From NCBI GenBank assembly GCA_045595285.1, contig JAZOAC010000038.1:1-30492 (forward strand): a DNA stretch of 30,492 bases, written 5' to 3'. This document shows, piece after piece, positions 22,540 through 30,202 of the stretch. Numbering within the stretch: the first letter of the stretch is position 1; each line of letters begins with the position of its first letter. The stretch is from UBA1731 sp045595285. Its GTDB lineage: Bacteria > Verrucomicrobiota > Kiritimatiellia > RFP12 > UBA1067. Both the position numbers and the translations under genes were made by a program. Under the pieces are notes generated by a model. It did no database searches and had not been told where the DNA came from. It saw nothing but the letters and a program-made list of their open reading frames with translations.

Positions 22540-23715
22540 ATGAAAATTACTGAGATAAAGACATTTGTCATTGATTGCTATCGCACGAATTGGGTGTTCG
22601 TGAAGGTGATGACTGATGAGGGTATCCACGGAATTGGTGAGGGTACGCTCGAATACAAGGAAAACGCACTTGTCGGCTCCGTGAAAGATCTTGAACATGC
22701 GCTTATCGGAAAGGATCCGTCCGACACCGAATGGATATTCCACGAGAACTACCGCGACGCCTACTGGCGCGGCGGTCCGGTGCTCATGAGCGCACTTTCG
22801 GCGGTGGATATGGCGCTCTGGGACATAAAGGGCAAGGCGCTCAATCTTCCTGTGTGGAAGCTCCTCGGCGGCAAATGCCGCGAGTGTGTTCCCTGCTACG
22901 CCAACTGCTGGTTTGCCGGAGCGAAGGAGCCGGAAGAGTTCGCGGCAAAGGCGACGGCGGCGGTCGAGCTCGGCTTCAAGGGACTTAAATGGGATCCGTT
23001 CGGCAAGAACTACCGTCAGCTTCCGCCGGAGGATTTCAAGAAGGCGTTGCGGTGCGTGGAGAAGGTGAAGGCGGCAGTCGACGGCAAGGCCGAGATTCTC
23101 ATAGAATGTCATGGACGCTTCGACTTGCCCACAGCGCTTCGCGTCTGCAATGCGCTGGAGGAGTTTGATCCCTACTGGGTGGAAGAGCCGATAATTCCCG
23201 ATACGATGCGCGCTCTCGCCGATCTGCGCTCACGCGTACGTGTGCCGATCGCCTGCGGGGAGCGTCTGTTCACTACACAGCAGATCATGGATGCCGTCGA
23301 ACTCCGAGCCTGCGACTACCTCCAGCCCGACTCGTCTCATGCCGGTGGACTTACCGGCATGAAGCAGATCGCCGCCATTTGCGACGCCCATCACATACCG
23401 TTCTGTGCGCATAATCCGTCCGGCCCCGTTGCCAACGCCGTTACGCTTGCGCTCGGCGTTTCCACGCCCGGCTACTGCATCCACGAGACCTTGTTCGATG
23501 ATGTGCCGTGGCGCAAGGATGTGATCGACGAGGAAGTGAAGTTCAAGGATGGTTTCATGTATCCGTCTGACCGCCCGGGGCTTGGCATTGAGCTGAATGA
23601 AGAAGCTGCTGCCGCGCATCCAAAGGCTGACCATTGGCTGAGGCACTATGTCGGTACTCTCACCAATGTCCGCCCCGCCGATTCTGTCAGCTATTTCACG
23701 ATGGGTGAAGCTTAA
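22540..23715 (+). CDS. Enolase-superfamily sugar-acid dehydratase (galactonate dehydratase-like)
   Basis: The 391-residue protein has the mandelate racemase/muconate-type layout: a capping domain (1-~115) and a TIM barrel. Metal ligands by position are Glu189 (IECHG), Glu215 (VEEP) and Glu241 (CGER); His191 and His291 (AHNPSG) are the acid/base pair arrangement of D-galactonate dehydratase, whose first ligand is normally Asp. SSHAGGLTGMKQIAAICDAHHI is typical of this group. It removes water from a sugar acid to give a 2-keto-3-deoxy acid. GGAG lies 6-9 nt before the ATG. Galactonate as substrate is a guess by similarity. Confidence 0.85.
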   Translation: MKITEIKTFVIDCYRTNWVFVKVMTDEGIHGIGEGTLEYKENALVGSVKDLEHALIGKDPSDTEWIFHENYRDAYWRGGPVLMSALSAVDMALWDIKGKALNLPVWKLLGGKCRECVPCYANCWFAGAKEPEEFAAKATAAVELGFKGLKWDPFGKNYRQLPPEDFKKALRCVEKVKAAVDGKAEILIECHGRFDLPTALRVCNALEEFDPYWVEEPIIPDTMRALADLRSRVRVPIACGERLFTTQQIMDAVELRACDYLQPDSSHAGGLTGMKQIAAICDAHHIPFCAHNPSGPVANAVTLALGVSTPGYCIHETLFDDVPWRKDVIDEEVKFKDGFMYPSDRPGLGIELNEEAAAAHPKADHWLRHYVGTLTNVRPADSVSYFTMGEA

Positions 23716-23726
23716 TGAGAAAAAAC

Positions 23727-23752
23727 AGGAGAAAATAGGCATGAAAAAAAAA
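23727..23752 (+). promoter_or_regulatory. Ribosome binding site, ATG and A9 tract out of frame with the following gene
   Basis: AGGAG (23727-23731) is ideally placed for the ATG at 23741, but this start reads Met-Lys-Lys-Lys and then TGA because the A tract (23744-23752) has nine A's. With ten, or seven, A's it would run into the 23752 frame and produce a basic signal-peptide N-terminus (MKKKMITVSLAICAFFGVRA). Confidence 0.7.
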
Positions 23753-25287
23753 TGATAACTGTATCATTGGCGATTTGCGCCTTTTTTGGCGTAAGGGCTG
23801 AGGAGAACGAAACTGTAGAGCCAGAGGTGGTGCGATACAGTTACTATCCGTTGAATATGTTCACAAATAAAACCGGTGCGGCTTCTGCGAGTACCTGTAA
23901 TGATCTTACCAGAGACGAGCCTTCTCCTTTAACGAATGGTGTATACTGGAGTGACGGGTTAGTTCCTCATAATGGAGCTACATATATTGCGGGTAAGATT
24001 AACAATGCTAATACGCTACTTTGGACGCCCATACAGTCGGTAGACACAACATACGATATGTTTGATGCGCTTGTTCTTGAGGACGGATGTACATTGTGCA
24101 TAAGACACAACAATAAAAAGAAGGCGATATTCAACAATCTGCGGATTGCAGGAGAGGTGCCGATCTACGGTCCCAATGTGGATAATACTATACTTGGAGG
24201 GAAAGTGTTTGTTGAAAGTGGAGCGAGGATGAGTATACGTTCCTACAGTGATAATGTATTTATAGTCGAATCTGAAATATCCGGGAGTGGCGATGTTCTT
24301 TTTCAGACTCAAAGCGGAACAAGCGCCTCTACGTCCTATTATCACTGTTATGGGATGAATACGAATTTTTACGGGAAAGTTACCGTAAGTATGGGGTCTA
24401 CTAAAGTGGATACTGGAACTCTGGAAGGAAATTTTTCAACATTGACAATCACCAATGCCGCAAATCTAGGAGGAAAACTTGCACCCCACCTTGTCAGTGA
24501 AATTGTTCCGTTTACCTACAATGCCTTGACGTTGCTAAAAAAGTCTAAACTCAAGATGAACGCTTCTAATGCAGTCCTTACGGCCGATTCCAATCGCGGT
24601 ATCCTTATCAGTACTGGAGATGGGCGTATTGAAGTGCCGGAGTCTGCAGGTACGGTGACTGTCAACTGGCCGATTACAATTGTAAAGAATTGCCGTTTCT
24701 ATAAGGAAGGACTTGGGCATTTGGTTCTCGGCAATCAGCTGTGGTTTTGTGACAAAAACGATGTCTTTCTTGAACACGAAGTTCTGGGAACCGGTTTGAG
24801 TTATTACATTGATATTAGGGAAGGCTCGATTTCTGCAACGCATTGCAATGCGTTGAATGGGGCGTATATTGCATTTTCAAACAATACAGAGATGGTGATG
24901 TGGGCGGATTCTTCTGATATTGACATAAAAAAGTATGGAATCAGAATCGATAAGAAATCGAATTTAACGGCAGCGAACGCCGCTTCAAAAGGTCTTCCGG
25001 CCTATCCGCTTGTGACTGACATGCCGATACGCCTTTGTGTGTCGGATGCAGATAATTTCAGGGGCGCTTCATACAAGATTCCGATCGTTACGGTAAGAAC
25101 CAAGAATCTTGCCGCTGATTTTGTGGATAAGCTGATAGTAAGGTTGGATATAAAGGGCTATAGACTGGTCGACGTGACTAGCGAGGCAAATGGAACGTTG
25201 CCTTATGGCACAACTACCGACGAATATGGCGTTACTACATTCTATGCCAATATCATTCATAACGGGTTGGTGATTAGTGTGAGGTAG
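23752..25287 (+). CDS. Exported beta-rich protein, AT-rich gene, unknown function
   Basis: The 511-residue product starts, in the 23752 frame, with the hydrophobic end of a signal peptide (MITVSLAICAFFGVRA, cut before EENET). The rest is rich in Thr, Asn, Ser and Gly, with strand-turn text such as VESEISGSGDVLFQTQSG and KEGLGHLVLGNQLWF that recalls the beta-helix passenger domains of autotransporter-like proteins. It ends YANIIHNGLVISVR. No membrane anchor or autotransporter barrel is seen. Base composition and codons are clearly more A/T-rich than in the flanking genes. It probably acts at the cell surface and may bind glycan, but no family is recognised. The true start is likely 23741 if slippage or a ten-A allele occurs. 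Confidence 0.65.
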   Translation: MITVSLAICAFFGVRAEENETVEPEVVRYSYYPLNMFTNKTGAASASTCNDLTRDEPSPLTNGVYWSDGLVPHNGATYIAGKINNANTLLWTPIQSVDTTYDMFDALVLEDGCTLCIRHNNKKKAIFNNLRIAGEVPIYGPNVDNTILGGKVFVESGARMSIRSYSDNVFIVESEISGSGDVLFQTQSGTSASTSYYHCYGMNTNFYGKVTVSMGSTKVDTGTLEGNFSTLTITNAANLGGKLAPHLVSEIVPFTYNALTLLKKSKLKMNASNAVLTADSNRGILISTGDGRIEVPESAGTVTVNWPITIVKNCRFYKEGLGHLVLGNQLWFCDKNDVFLEHEVLGTGLSYYIDIREGSISATHCNALNGAYIAFSNNTEMVMWADSSDIDIKKYGIRIDKKSNLTAANAASKGLPAYPLVTDMPIRLCVSDADNFRGASYKIPIVTVRTKNLAADFVDKLIVRLDIKGYRLVDVTSEANGTLPYGTTTDEYGVTTFYANIIHNGLVISVR

Positions 25288-25292
25288 AGTTT

Positions 25293-25394
25293 ATAGTGGG
25301 TGAGTGGAGGAGAGAGGTGAACAGCGGAATTTCCCTTGAGGGGAAGTTTTGCATGAAGGAAAATTCATTTGTTCACCTTTGCCTTAACCACTAT
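25293..25394 (+). repeat. Nested inverted repeat / structured RNA candidate before the DUF4838 gene
   Basis: Outer arms ATAGTGG (25293-25299) and CCACTAT (25388-25394) enclose perfect 9-bp arms AGGTGAACA (25315-25323) and TGTTCACCT (25370-25378). Inside are two further small stems (TTCCC/GGGAA around 25331-25346, TGAA/TTCA around 25354-25367). The left side is purine-rich like the other micro-repeats, and the right side is its pyrimidine-rich counterpart. Confidence 0.5.
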
Positions 25395-25429
25395 CGATTA
25401 ACTACTAACGACTTAAAAGAGAAAATGAA

Positions 25430-27289
25430 ATGAACAAGACAACGTCAATCTTATGTATGGTTGCGGCAGTCACCGTTGTCGGCATTGCAGGCGAGGTTGA
25501 TCTTCGCACGGCGCGTGTGACCGTCGTTGATCCTGCAAACCTGTCGCAGAAGATGGCGGCGGAAGAGCTTGAGAAGCACCTTGCGTTAATAGCGGGAAGC
25601 CGTGCGCCGGCTTCGAACGGATATGAGTTTGTAATCGGTCGAGTTGCGCCTGGACATGCTGCGGCAAAGGAATGGGAGTCGCATGCGGCGACAACAGACA
25701 AGGTTCTGTATTTCTGGGGTGATGATGCAGCGGTTGATGGACAGCGGCGCGGCTCGCTCATCGCCGTCTATGGATTTTTGGGGGAGGTGCTTGGCGTAAA
25801 GTGGGTGCGTCCCGGCGATGGCGGAATAGTGTACACGCGCAGCATGAAGGCGATCATACCCGATGGATGGACTCACCGGTTCATGCCTCCGCTTGAAAAA
25901 AGCGAAATCCGGTCAGGACGTCGCCCTGTGAAGGGCAAGGGACCTCATCCGCCACAGTGGTATAATGATGAAATTACACCGGTGGAGTTGCGCCCAGGAT
26001 ATGCTCAAAGGAGTGAGGAGTACCGTGATTTTCGCATTTGGCGGAGACGGATGCGCCTTGTTTCGCGCGCCAAATTTACGTATGGGCATGCCTTTACAAA
26101 ATGGAATGAGCGTTTCCTGAAATCGCATCGCGAATATCTGGCGATGTGGGATGGTACGAAGCGCGGTCGGACGCGGAAAGAGCGCAGCGGATACATACAT
26201 CTCTGCTATTCAAACCCAGAAACAATAAATCAGGTGATCCGGGATTGGCTTGACGCCGGCACTAACAAATACCTGAACGTCTGTGCAGCCGATTCAAAGT
26301 CCACCCATTGCCGCTGCGACGGATGCAGGGCACTGGATGCGGATGCTCCTGGCGAGGAATTCCTTGCCGACAAGAGCGACCGACAGGTGTGGTTCTGGAA
26401 CAGGGTCGCAGAGAAGGCCAAGGCCATCCGTCCTGACGTGAAGCTCATCTCATATATCTACGCGAACTACCGTCAGCCGCCGCGCCGCTGGAGGATAGAG
26501 CATCCGGACAACCTGATTGCCGGAGTCGTCCCGTCTCTGTATGACGATTCCAATGCGCTTATACGCGGTTGGCAGGCGAAGGGGCTGAAGGAGTACTTTG
26601 TGCGCCCCAATTATCTTTGGTATAAGGGTTCGATGCCGCGGGGAATGGAACGCTATCTGTTTGAGGATTTCAAGGAGAATCTTAAACTCGGCATGATTGG
26701 AGTTGACGAGGATAATGCCACGCGTTCGTTCTCGATGGTTGTGATGTTTGAGTTCTATGCCCTGGCGTGTGTAATCGCCGATCCGACGTTGAGTTTCGAG
26801 CAGGTCGAAAGAGAGTATCTGTCGCAGTTCGGTGCGGCGGCGGAGGATATGAAGGAGTACTATGGGCGGGTTCGCGCACGAGGCGAAGCGTCGCGCATTG
26901 ACAGGATGAAAAACAAGGAGGCCATCAAGGCGTTGGATGATTCCCAGCTTGCCAAATTGAGTTTTATGGGACACACAATGTCCGATCTGGATGGCGATCT
27001 GGCTGTAGTCGAACGGGCACTTTCCCGCATGGATCTTTCTGATGCAGAACGCCGTCGTGTAACCGAGGTGAAGTATGTCGTAGAACATGCCAAGCTGGCG
27101 CTGGACTTTTTCGACAAAGCCGCCGTCAAGGGCGGTGATTCTGAGTTTTTGGCAACAGCGGACCGCCTGATGGCCTTTCGTCTTGCTCGTGCAAAGGAAG
27201 GCGATATGCGTGAAGGTTGGCAATTGATCATGTCGGACAAGAAGTCTGAAGCTCCACTTTGGCGTCGCGTCAAGGCCATTCGTAAATAA
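25430..27289 (+). CDS. DUF4838-family exported protein, glycosidase-like
   Basis: The 619-residue protein starts with a signal peptide (NKTTSILCMVAAVTVVGIAG). Residues ~25-130 resemble the N-terminal domain of GH67/GH20-type enzymes (AAEELEKHLALIAGSRAP, GSLIAVYGFLGEVLGVKWVRPG), and the middle (~150-450) matches DUF4838 with its conserved Cys-x-Cys-x2-Cys (Cys294, 296, 299; HCRCDGC) and WFWNRVAEKAKAIRPDVKLISYIYANY. Biochemical activity of the family is not established. The architecture suggests a TIM-barrel enzyme on uronate- or hexosamine-containing glycans, acting outside the cytoplasm. It is the first of three exported glycan-active genes in a row. Confidence 0.82.
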   Translation: MNKTTSILCMVAAVTVVGIAGEVDLRTARVTVVDPANLSQKMAAEELEKHLALIAGSRAPASNGYEFVIGRVAPGHAAAKEWESHAATTDKVLYFWGDDAAVDGQRRGSLIAVYGFLGEVLGVKWVRPGDGGIVYTRSMKAIIPDGWTHRFMPPLEKSEIRSGRRPVKGKGPHPPQWYNDEITPVELRPGYAQRSEEYRDFRIWRRRMRLVSRAKFTYGHAFTKWNERFLKSHREYLAMWDGTKRGRTRKERSGYIHLCYSNPETINQVIRDWLDAGTNKYLNVCAADSKSTHCRCDGCRALDADAPGEEFLADKSDRQVWFWNRVAEKAKAIRPDVKLISYIYANYRQPPRRWRIEHPDNLIAGVVPSLYDDSNALIRGWQAKGLKEYFVRPNYLWYKGSMPRGMERYLFEDFKENLKLGMIGVDEDNATRSFSMVVMFEFYALACVIADPTLSFEQVEREYLSQFGAAAEDMKEYYGRVRARGEASRIDRMKNKEAIKALDDSQLAKLSFMGHTMSDLDGDLAVVERALSRMDLSDAERRRVTEVKYVVEHAKLALDFFDKAAVKGGDSEFLATADRLMAFRLARAKEGDMREGWQLIMSDKKSEAPLWRRVKAIRK

Positions 27290-27317
27290 AATTTAATACA
27301 AGAAAAGGGAAGAGTAA

Positions 27318-28877
27318 ATGAAACAATCTGTGAGAATTGGCACTGCATGGTGCGGTGGCGCCTTGGTCGCAGCAATGGCGTTTTCCATGAATGTTTTTGC
27401 CGCCACCGTCCGTCCGAAAGCAACTGACGAGGCCTTGATCAATCCCGGTATGGGGCTTGTGCATTTCGCGTATTCGAGCCGTATTTGGGCGTATGATTTG
27501 GGCCTTGAGCCTGATGATACGCTGGATGAACTGGCGCCCGGCACAAGCGTCGTGTACATGCGCCTGCCCTGGTCCTACCTTGAACCGGAAGAGGGTGTTT
27601 ACCGCTGGGATATTCTCGATCGTAAGGCGCGGGCGTGGATCGCCGCCGGCAAGAAGCTTGCTTTCCGCGTTGCGGTCATGGATCATACGCTCAATTCGAT
27701 CCCCGATTGGGCGATGAAAGCCGGCATTAAGGGCAAGTGGCATCATTACAAGAACGATCCAAATCGGGCGAAGTGGTTTGAGCCTGAATGGGATGATCCT
27801 GTTCTGCTGACGAAGCACGAGGCATTTCTGAAAGCGTTCGCGAAGCGCTGGGACGGCAATCCCGACGTGGCATTTGTGGATGTCGGAAGTTTCGGCGCGT
27901 ACGGCGAAGGGCATGGTCCGTACATCAAAAAGCTGTTTTATCAGGACAGAAACACGAACGAAGTGAACCGTCTGGCGAAACTTCATATAGACATGGCGCG
28001 CCGCTGTCTGCCGAATACGTATCTTGTCATTTCCGACGATGTGGGCGGATCGATGAACCAAGACCCGAACTGCGAGATTATGGCTTATGTGCGATCACTC
28101 GGTATCGGTTTGCGTGACGATTCCATCTTCTGCGCCAGGAAACCGCCGAGGTGGTGGGTGCATGAGGGCTGGGCGCGTCAGTTCGCTAAGACCATGCCGG
28201 TTGTAGTCGAGACGTGCCACCATGTCCGTCGCGACAAGGCGGGCGGCGGCGATGCGAAAGAGCAGTGCTGGTTCCCGGAAATGCTCCTTCAGAACCTTGA
28301 GGAGTATCAGGCCAGCTACTATACGGTGCACAGTTTCCCGCAGCATCTGATCGACACCGGGCATGGACCGATCCTCAAGCAGCTCGCTCTCAGGATCGGC
28401 TATCGCATGGAGCTGCGCGAGGTTACGTTCCCGGAGCGCGTTAAGGCCGGTGCGCCGGTGTCCATCTCCTCCACATGGGTGAACACAGGCGTTGCTCCGA
28501 TGTATGCAGGTGCGTCTCTTGCGTGGAATCTTTTGAACGAAAAGGGTACGGTGGTGTGGAGTGTCGTGGATTCCAAGTTCAACTTCCGCTCGCTTGAGCC
28601 GATGCTTGAGGATGGCGAAAAGCCGCAAAAGGTGACGACGCGCGGATGGTTCGGCTTCAACACGCCTGTTCCTGACAATGGAAACGACGATGTTCTCAAA
28701 TGGGCGCGTGCGCATCCGAAGTTTGATCCCGGCACCACGGTGGAGCTGCTCAAGCCCGGGAAGTACACATTGGCGGTTTCCGTCGGCCGCATCGACGGCA
28801 AGCCGGAGATTGCGCTTCCGCTCGACGGCGGAAAGGATCGCATGTATCCGATTGGAACAGTTGAAATCGTTCGCTGA
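27318..28877 (+). CDS. Exported TIM-barrel glycosidase-like protein with DUF4832 C-terminus
   Basis: The 519-residue product has a signal peptide (cut near NVFAA), a barrel-like N-terminal part with INPGMGLVHF, YMRLPWSYLEPEEGVYRWDILDRKARAWIAAGKKLAFRV (strand-helix units as in GH42/GH5-type barrels) and VDVGSFGAYGEGH, where Glu197 is a probable acid/base residue. The C-terminal ~150 residues (VTFPERVKAGAPVSISSTWVNTGVAPMYAGASLAW) are a beta-sandwich of the DUF4832 type. A GGGAAGAG ribosome binding site lies 7 nt upstream. Substrate unknown; position between DUF4838 and GH28 genes points to a plant or host glycan. Confidence 0.8.
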   Translation: MKQSVRIGTAWCGGALVAAMAFSMNVFAATVRPKATDEALINPGMGLVHFAYSSRIWAYDLGLEPDDTLDELAPGTSVVYMRLPWSYLEPEEGVYRWDILDRKARAWIAAGKKLAFRVAVMDHTLNSIPDWAMKAGIKGKWHHYKNDPNRAKWFEPEWDDPVLLTKHEAFLKAFAKRWDGNPDVAFVDVGSFGAYGEGHGPYIKKLFYQDRNTNEVNRLAKLHIDMARRCLPNTYLVISDDVGGSMNQDPNCEIMAYVRSLGIGLRDDSIFCARKPPRWWVHEGWARQFAKTMPVVVETCHHVRRDKAGGGDAKEQCWFPEMLLQNLEEYQASYYTVHSFPQHLIDTGHGPILKQLALRIGYRMELREVTFPERVKAGAPVSISSTWVNTGVAPMYAGASLAWNLLNEKGTVVWSVVDSKFNFRSLEPMLEDGEKPQKVTTRGWFGFNTPVPDNGNDDVLKWARAHPKFDPGTTVELLKPGKYTLAVSVGRIDGKPEIALPLDGGKDRMYPIGTVEIVR

Positions 28878-28903
28878 CGGCATTGAGGGGATCTGTTGGA
28901 ATC

Positions 28904-30202
28904 ATGTGTCTTGCACTGAACAATTGCCGTCGTGCGACAATCCTGAGATGTGCCGTGGCGCTTGGTGCGATAGGGTCGCTGATATTGACTGTACATGCGG
29001 TGGATGTGTCGATTGCCGATTGTGGCGCGAAGTCTGACGGATCGAAATGCACGGCGGCAATCGCCGCCGCCGTTGAGCGTTGCGTTGCATCTGGGGGCGG
29101 ACGTGTCGTTGTGCCGCCAGGCACATGGTTCACCGGGCGGGCGCGGCTTTCCAGCAATGTCGAGTTGCACCTTGGTGAAGGCTCCGTGCTTGAGTTCTCG
29201 GACGATCCCGCCGACTACCTTCCGCCCGTTAGGACGTCATGGGAGGGCATTGAGTGCATAAACGTCTCGCCGCTTGTATCGGCTTTCGGCGCGACCAATG
29301 TCGCAATCTGCGGAAAGGGCGTGTTGAGGGCCCGCACGGCGGGGTGGGATCGTTGGCGCGTCAAGGGTCCGAAACAGTCCGCTTCGCAGATGCAGCTGAT
29401 TGCGTGGGGCGCGAAGGATACGCCTGTTGAGGAGCGCGATCTTACCCGTCTTGACGAGGCGAACAAGCGTCCCCCATTCATCGGGTTCAACCGGTGTAGA
29501 GGCGTGCGGCTGGAGGGTTTCACGCTTCGCGAGTCTCCGTTCTGGTGCATTCACATGTTTCATTGCAGGGATGTCGTCCTGCGTCGTCTGAATGTCGCGG
29601 CGCACGGAAGCAACACCGACGGAGCGAACTTCGAGTCGACGAGGGGCGTTCTGGTCGAGGACTGCATCTTTGAACAGGGCGATGATGTCATCTGCTGCAA
29701 GTCGGGACGCGACCGTGACGGACGTCGTCGCGGCGTGCCGACGGAGGATGTCCTGGTGCGCCGGTGTGTAGCGAAGTCGGGGCACGGACTTTTTACGATG
29801 GGCTCGGAGCTTTCCGGTGGCATTCGCAACGTGACGATGGAGGATTGTTCGGTGAATGGTGAACTTGCCACTCTGTTCAACCTGAAGACGCGTCCGACCC
29901 GCGGCGGTTTCGTCGAGAATGTGTCGTTTCGCCGCATTCGCGCAGATGTCGTTTCGGTGGCGATGGTCAATGTGACGACAAGGAATCCGCGGTGGGCGCA
30001 CCTTGAAAAGGGTCTGGAGAAGATTCTCACGAAGATTGACGGCATTACGGTTGAGGATGTCAGGGCCCGCAAGGCAAATCGCATCATCAATGTATGCGGC
30101 GACCCGGGCATGCCGATTTCGCGCTTCAAGGTCCGATCCGTTTCGGCCGAAACCGTGCTGTCGCCGGATGTGGTTGAGAATGTCGGTCTGGAGCGTGAGT
30201 AG
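28904..30202 (+). CDS. GH28 polygalacturonase-like glycoside hydrolase
   Basis: The 432-residue protein has an N-terminal signal (ILRCAVALGAIGSLILTVHA) and a right-handed beta-helix. Catalytic elements of GH28 are present: Asn237-Thr-Asp239-Gly (SNTDG), Asp260-Asp261 (QGDD) and His294 (SGHG). The substrate-binding RIK motif is changed to NLK (Lys328), followed by TRPTRGG, as is common in bacterial exo-acting relatives. It hydrolyses galacturonan-type or related alpha-linked chains outside the cytoplasm. ATG 28904 is preferred to the TTG at 28883, though neither has a strong ribosome binding site. Exact substrate unknown. Confidence 0.88.
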   Translation: MCLALNNCRRATILRCAVALGAIGSLILTVHAVDVSIADCGAKSDGSKCTAAIAAAVERCVASGGGRVVVPPGTWFTGRARLSSNVELHLGEGSVLEFSDDPADYLPPVRTSWEGIECINVSPLVSAFGATNVAICGKGVLRARTAGWDRWRVKGPKQSASQMQLIAWGAKDTPVEERDLTRLDEANKRPPFIGFNRCRGVRLEGFTLRESPFWCIHMFHCRDVVLRRLNVAAHGSNTDGANFESTRGVLVEDCIFEQGDDVICCKSGRDRDGRRRGVPTEDVLVRRCVAKSGHGLFTMGSELSGGIRNVTMEDCSVNGELATLFNLKTRPTRGGFVENVSFRRIRADVVSVAMVNVTTRNPRWAHLEKGLEKILTKIDGITVEDVRARKANRIINVCGDPGMPISRFKVRSVSAETVLSPDVVENVGLERE

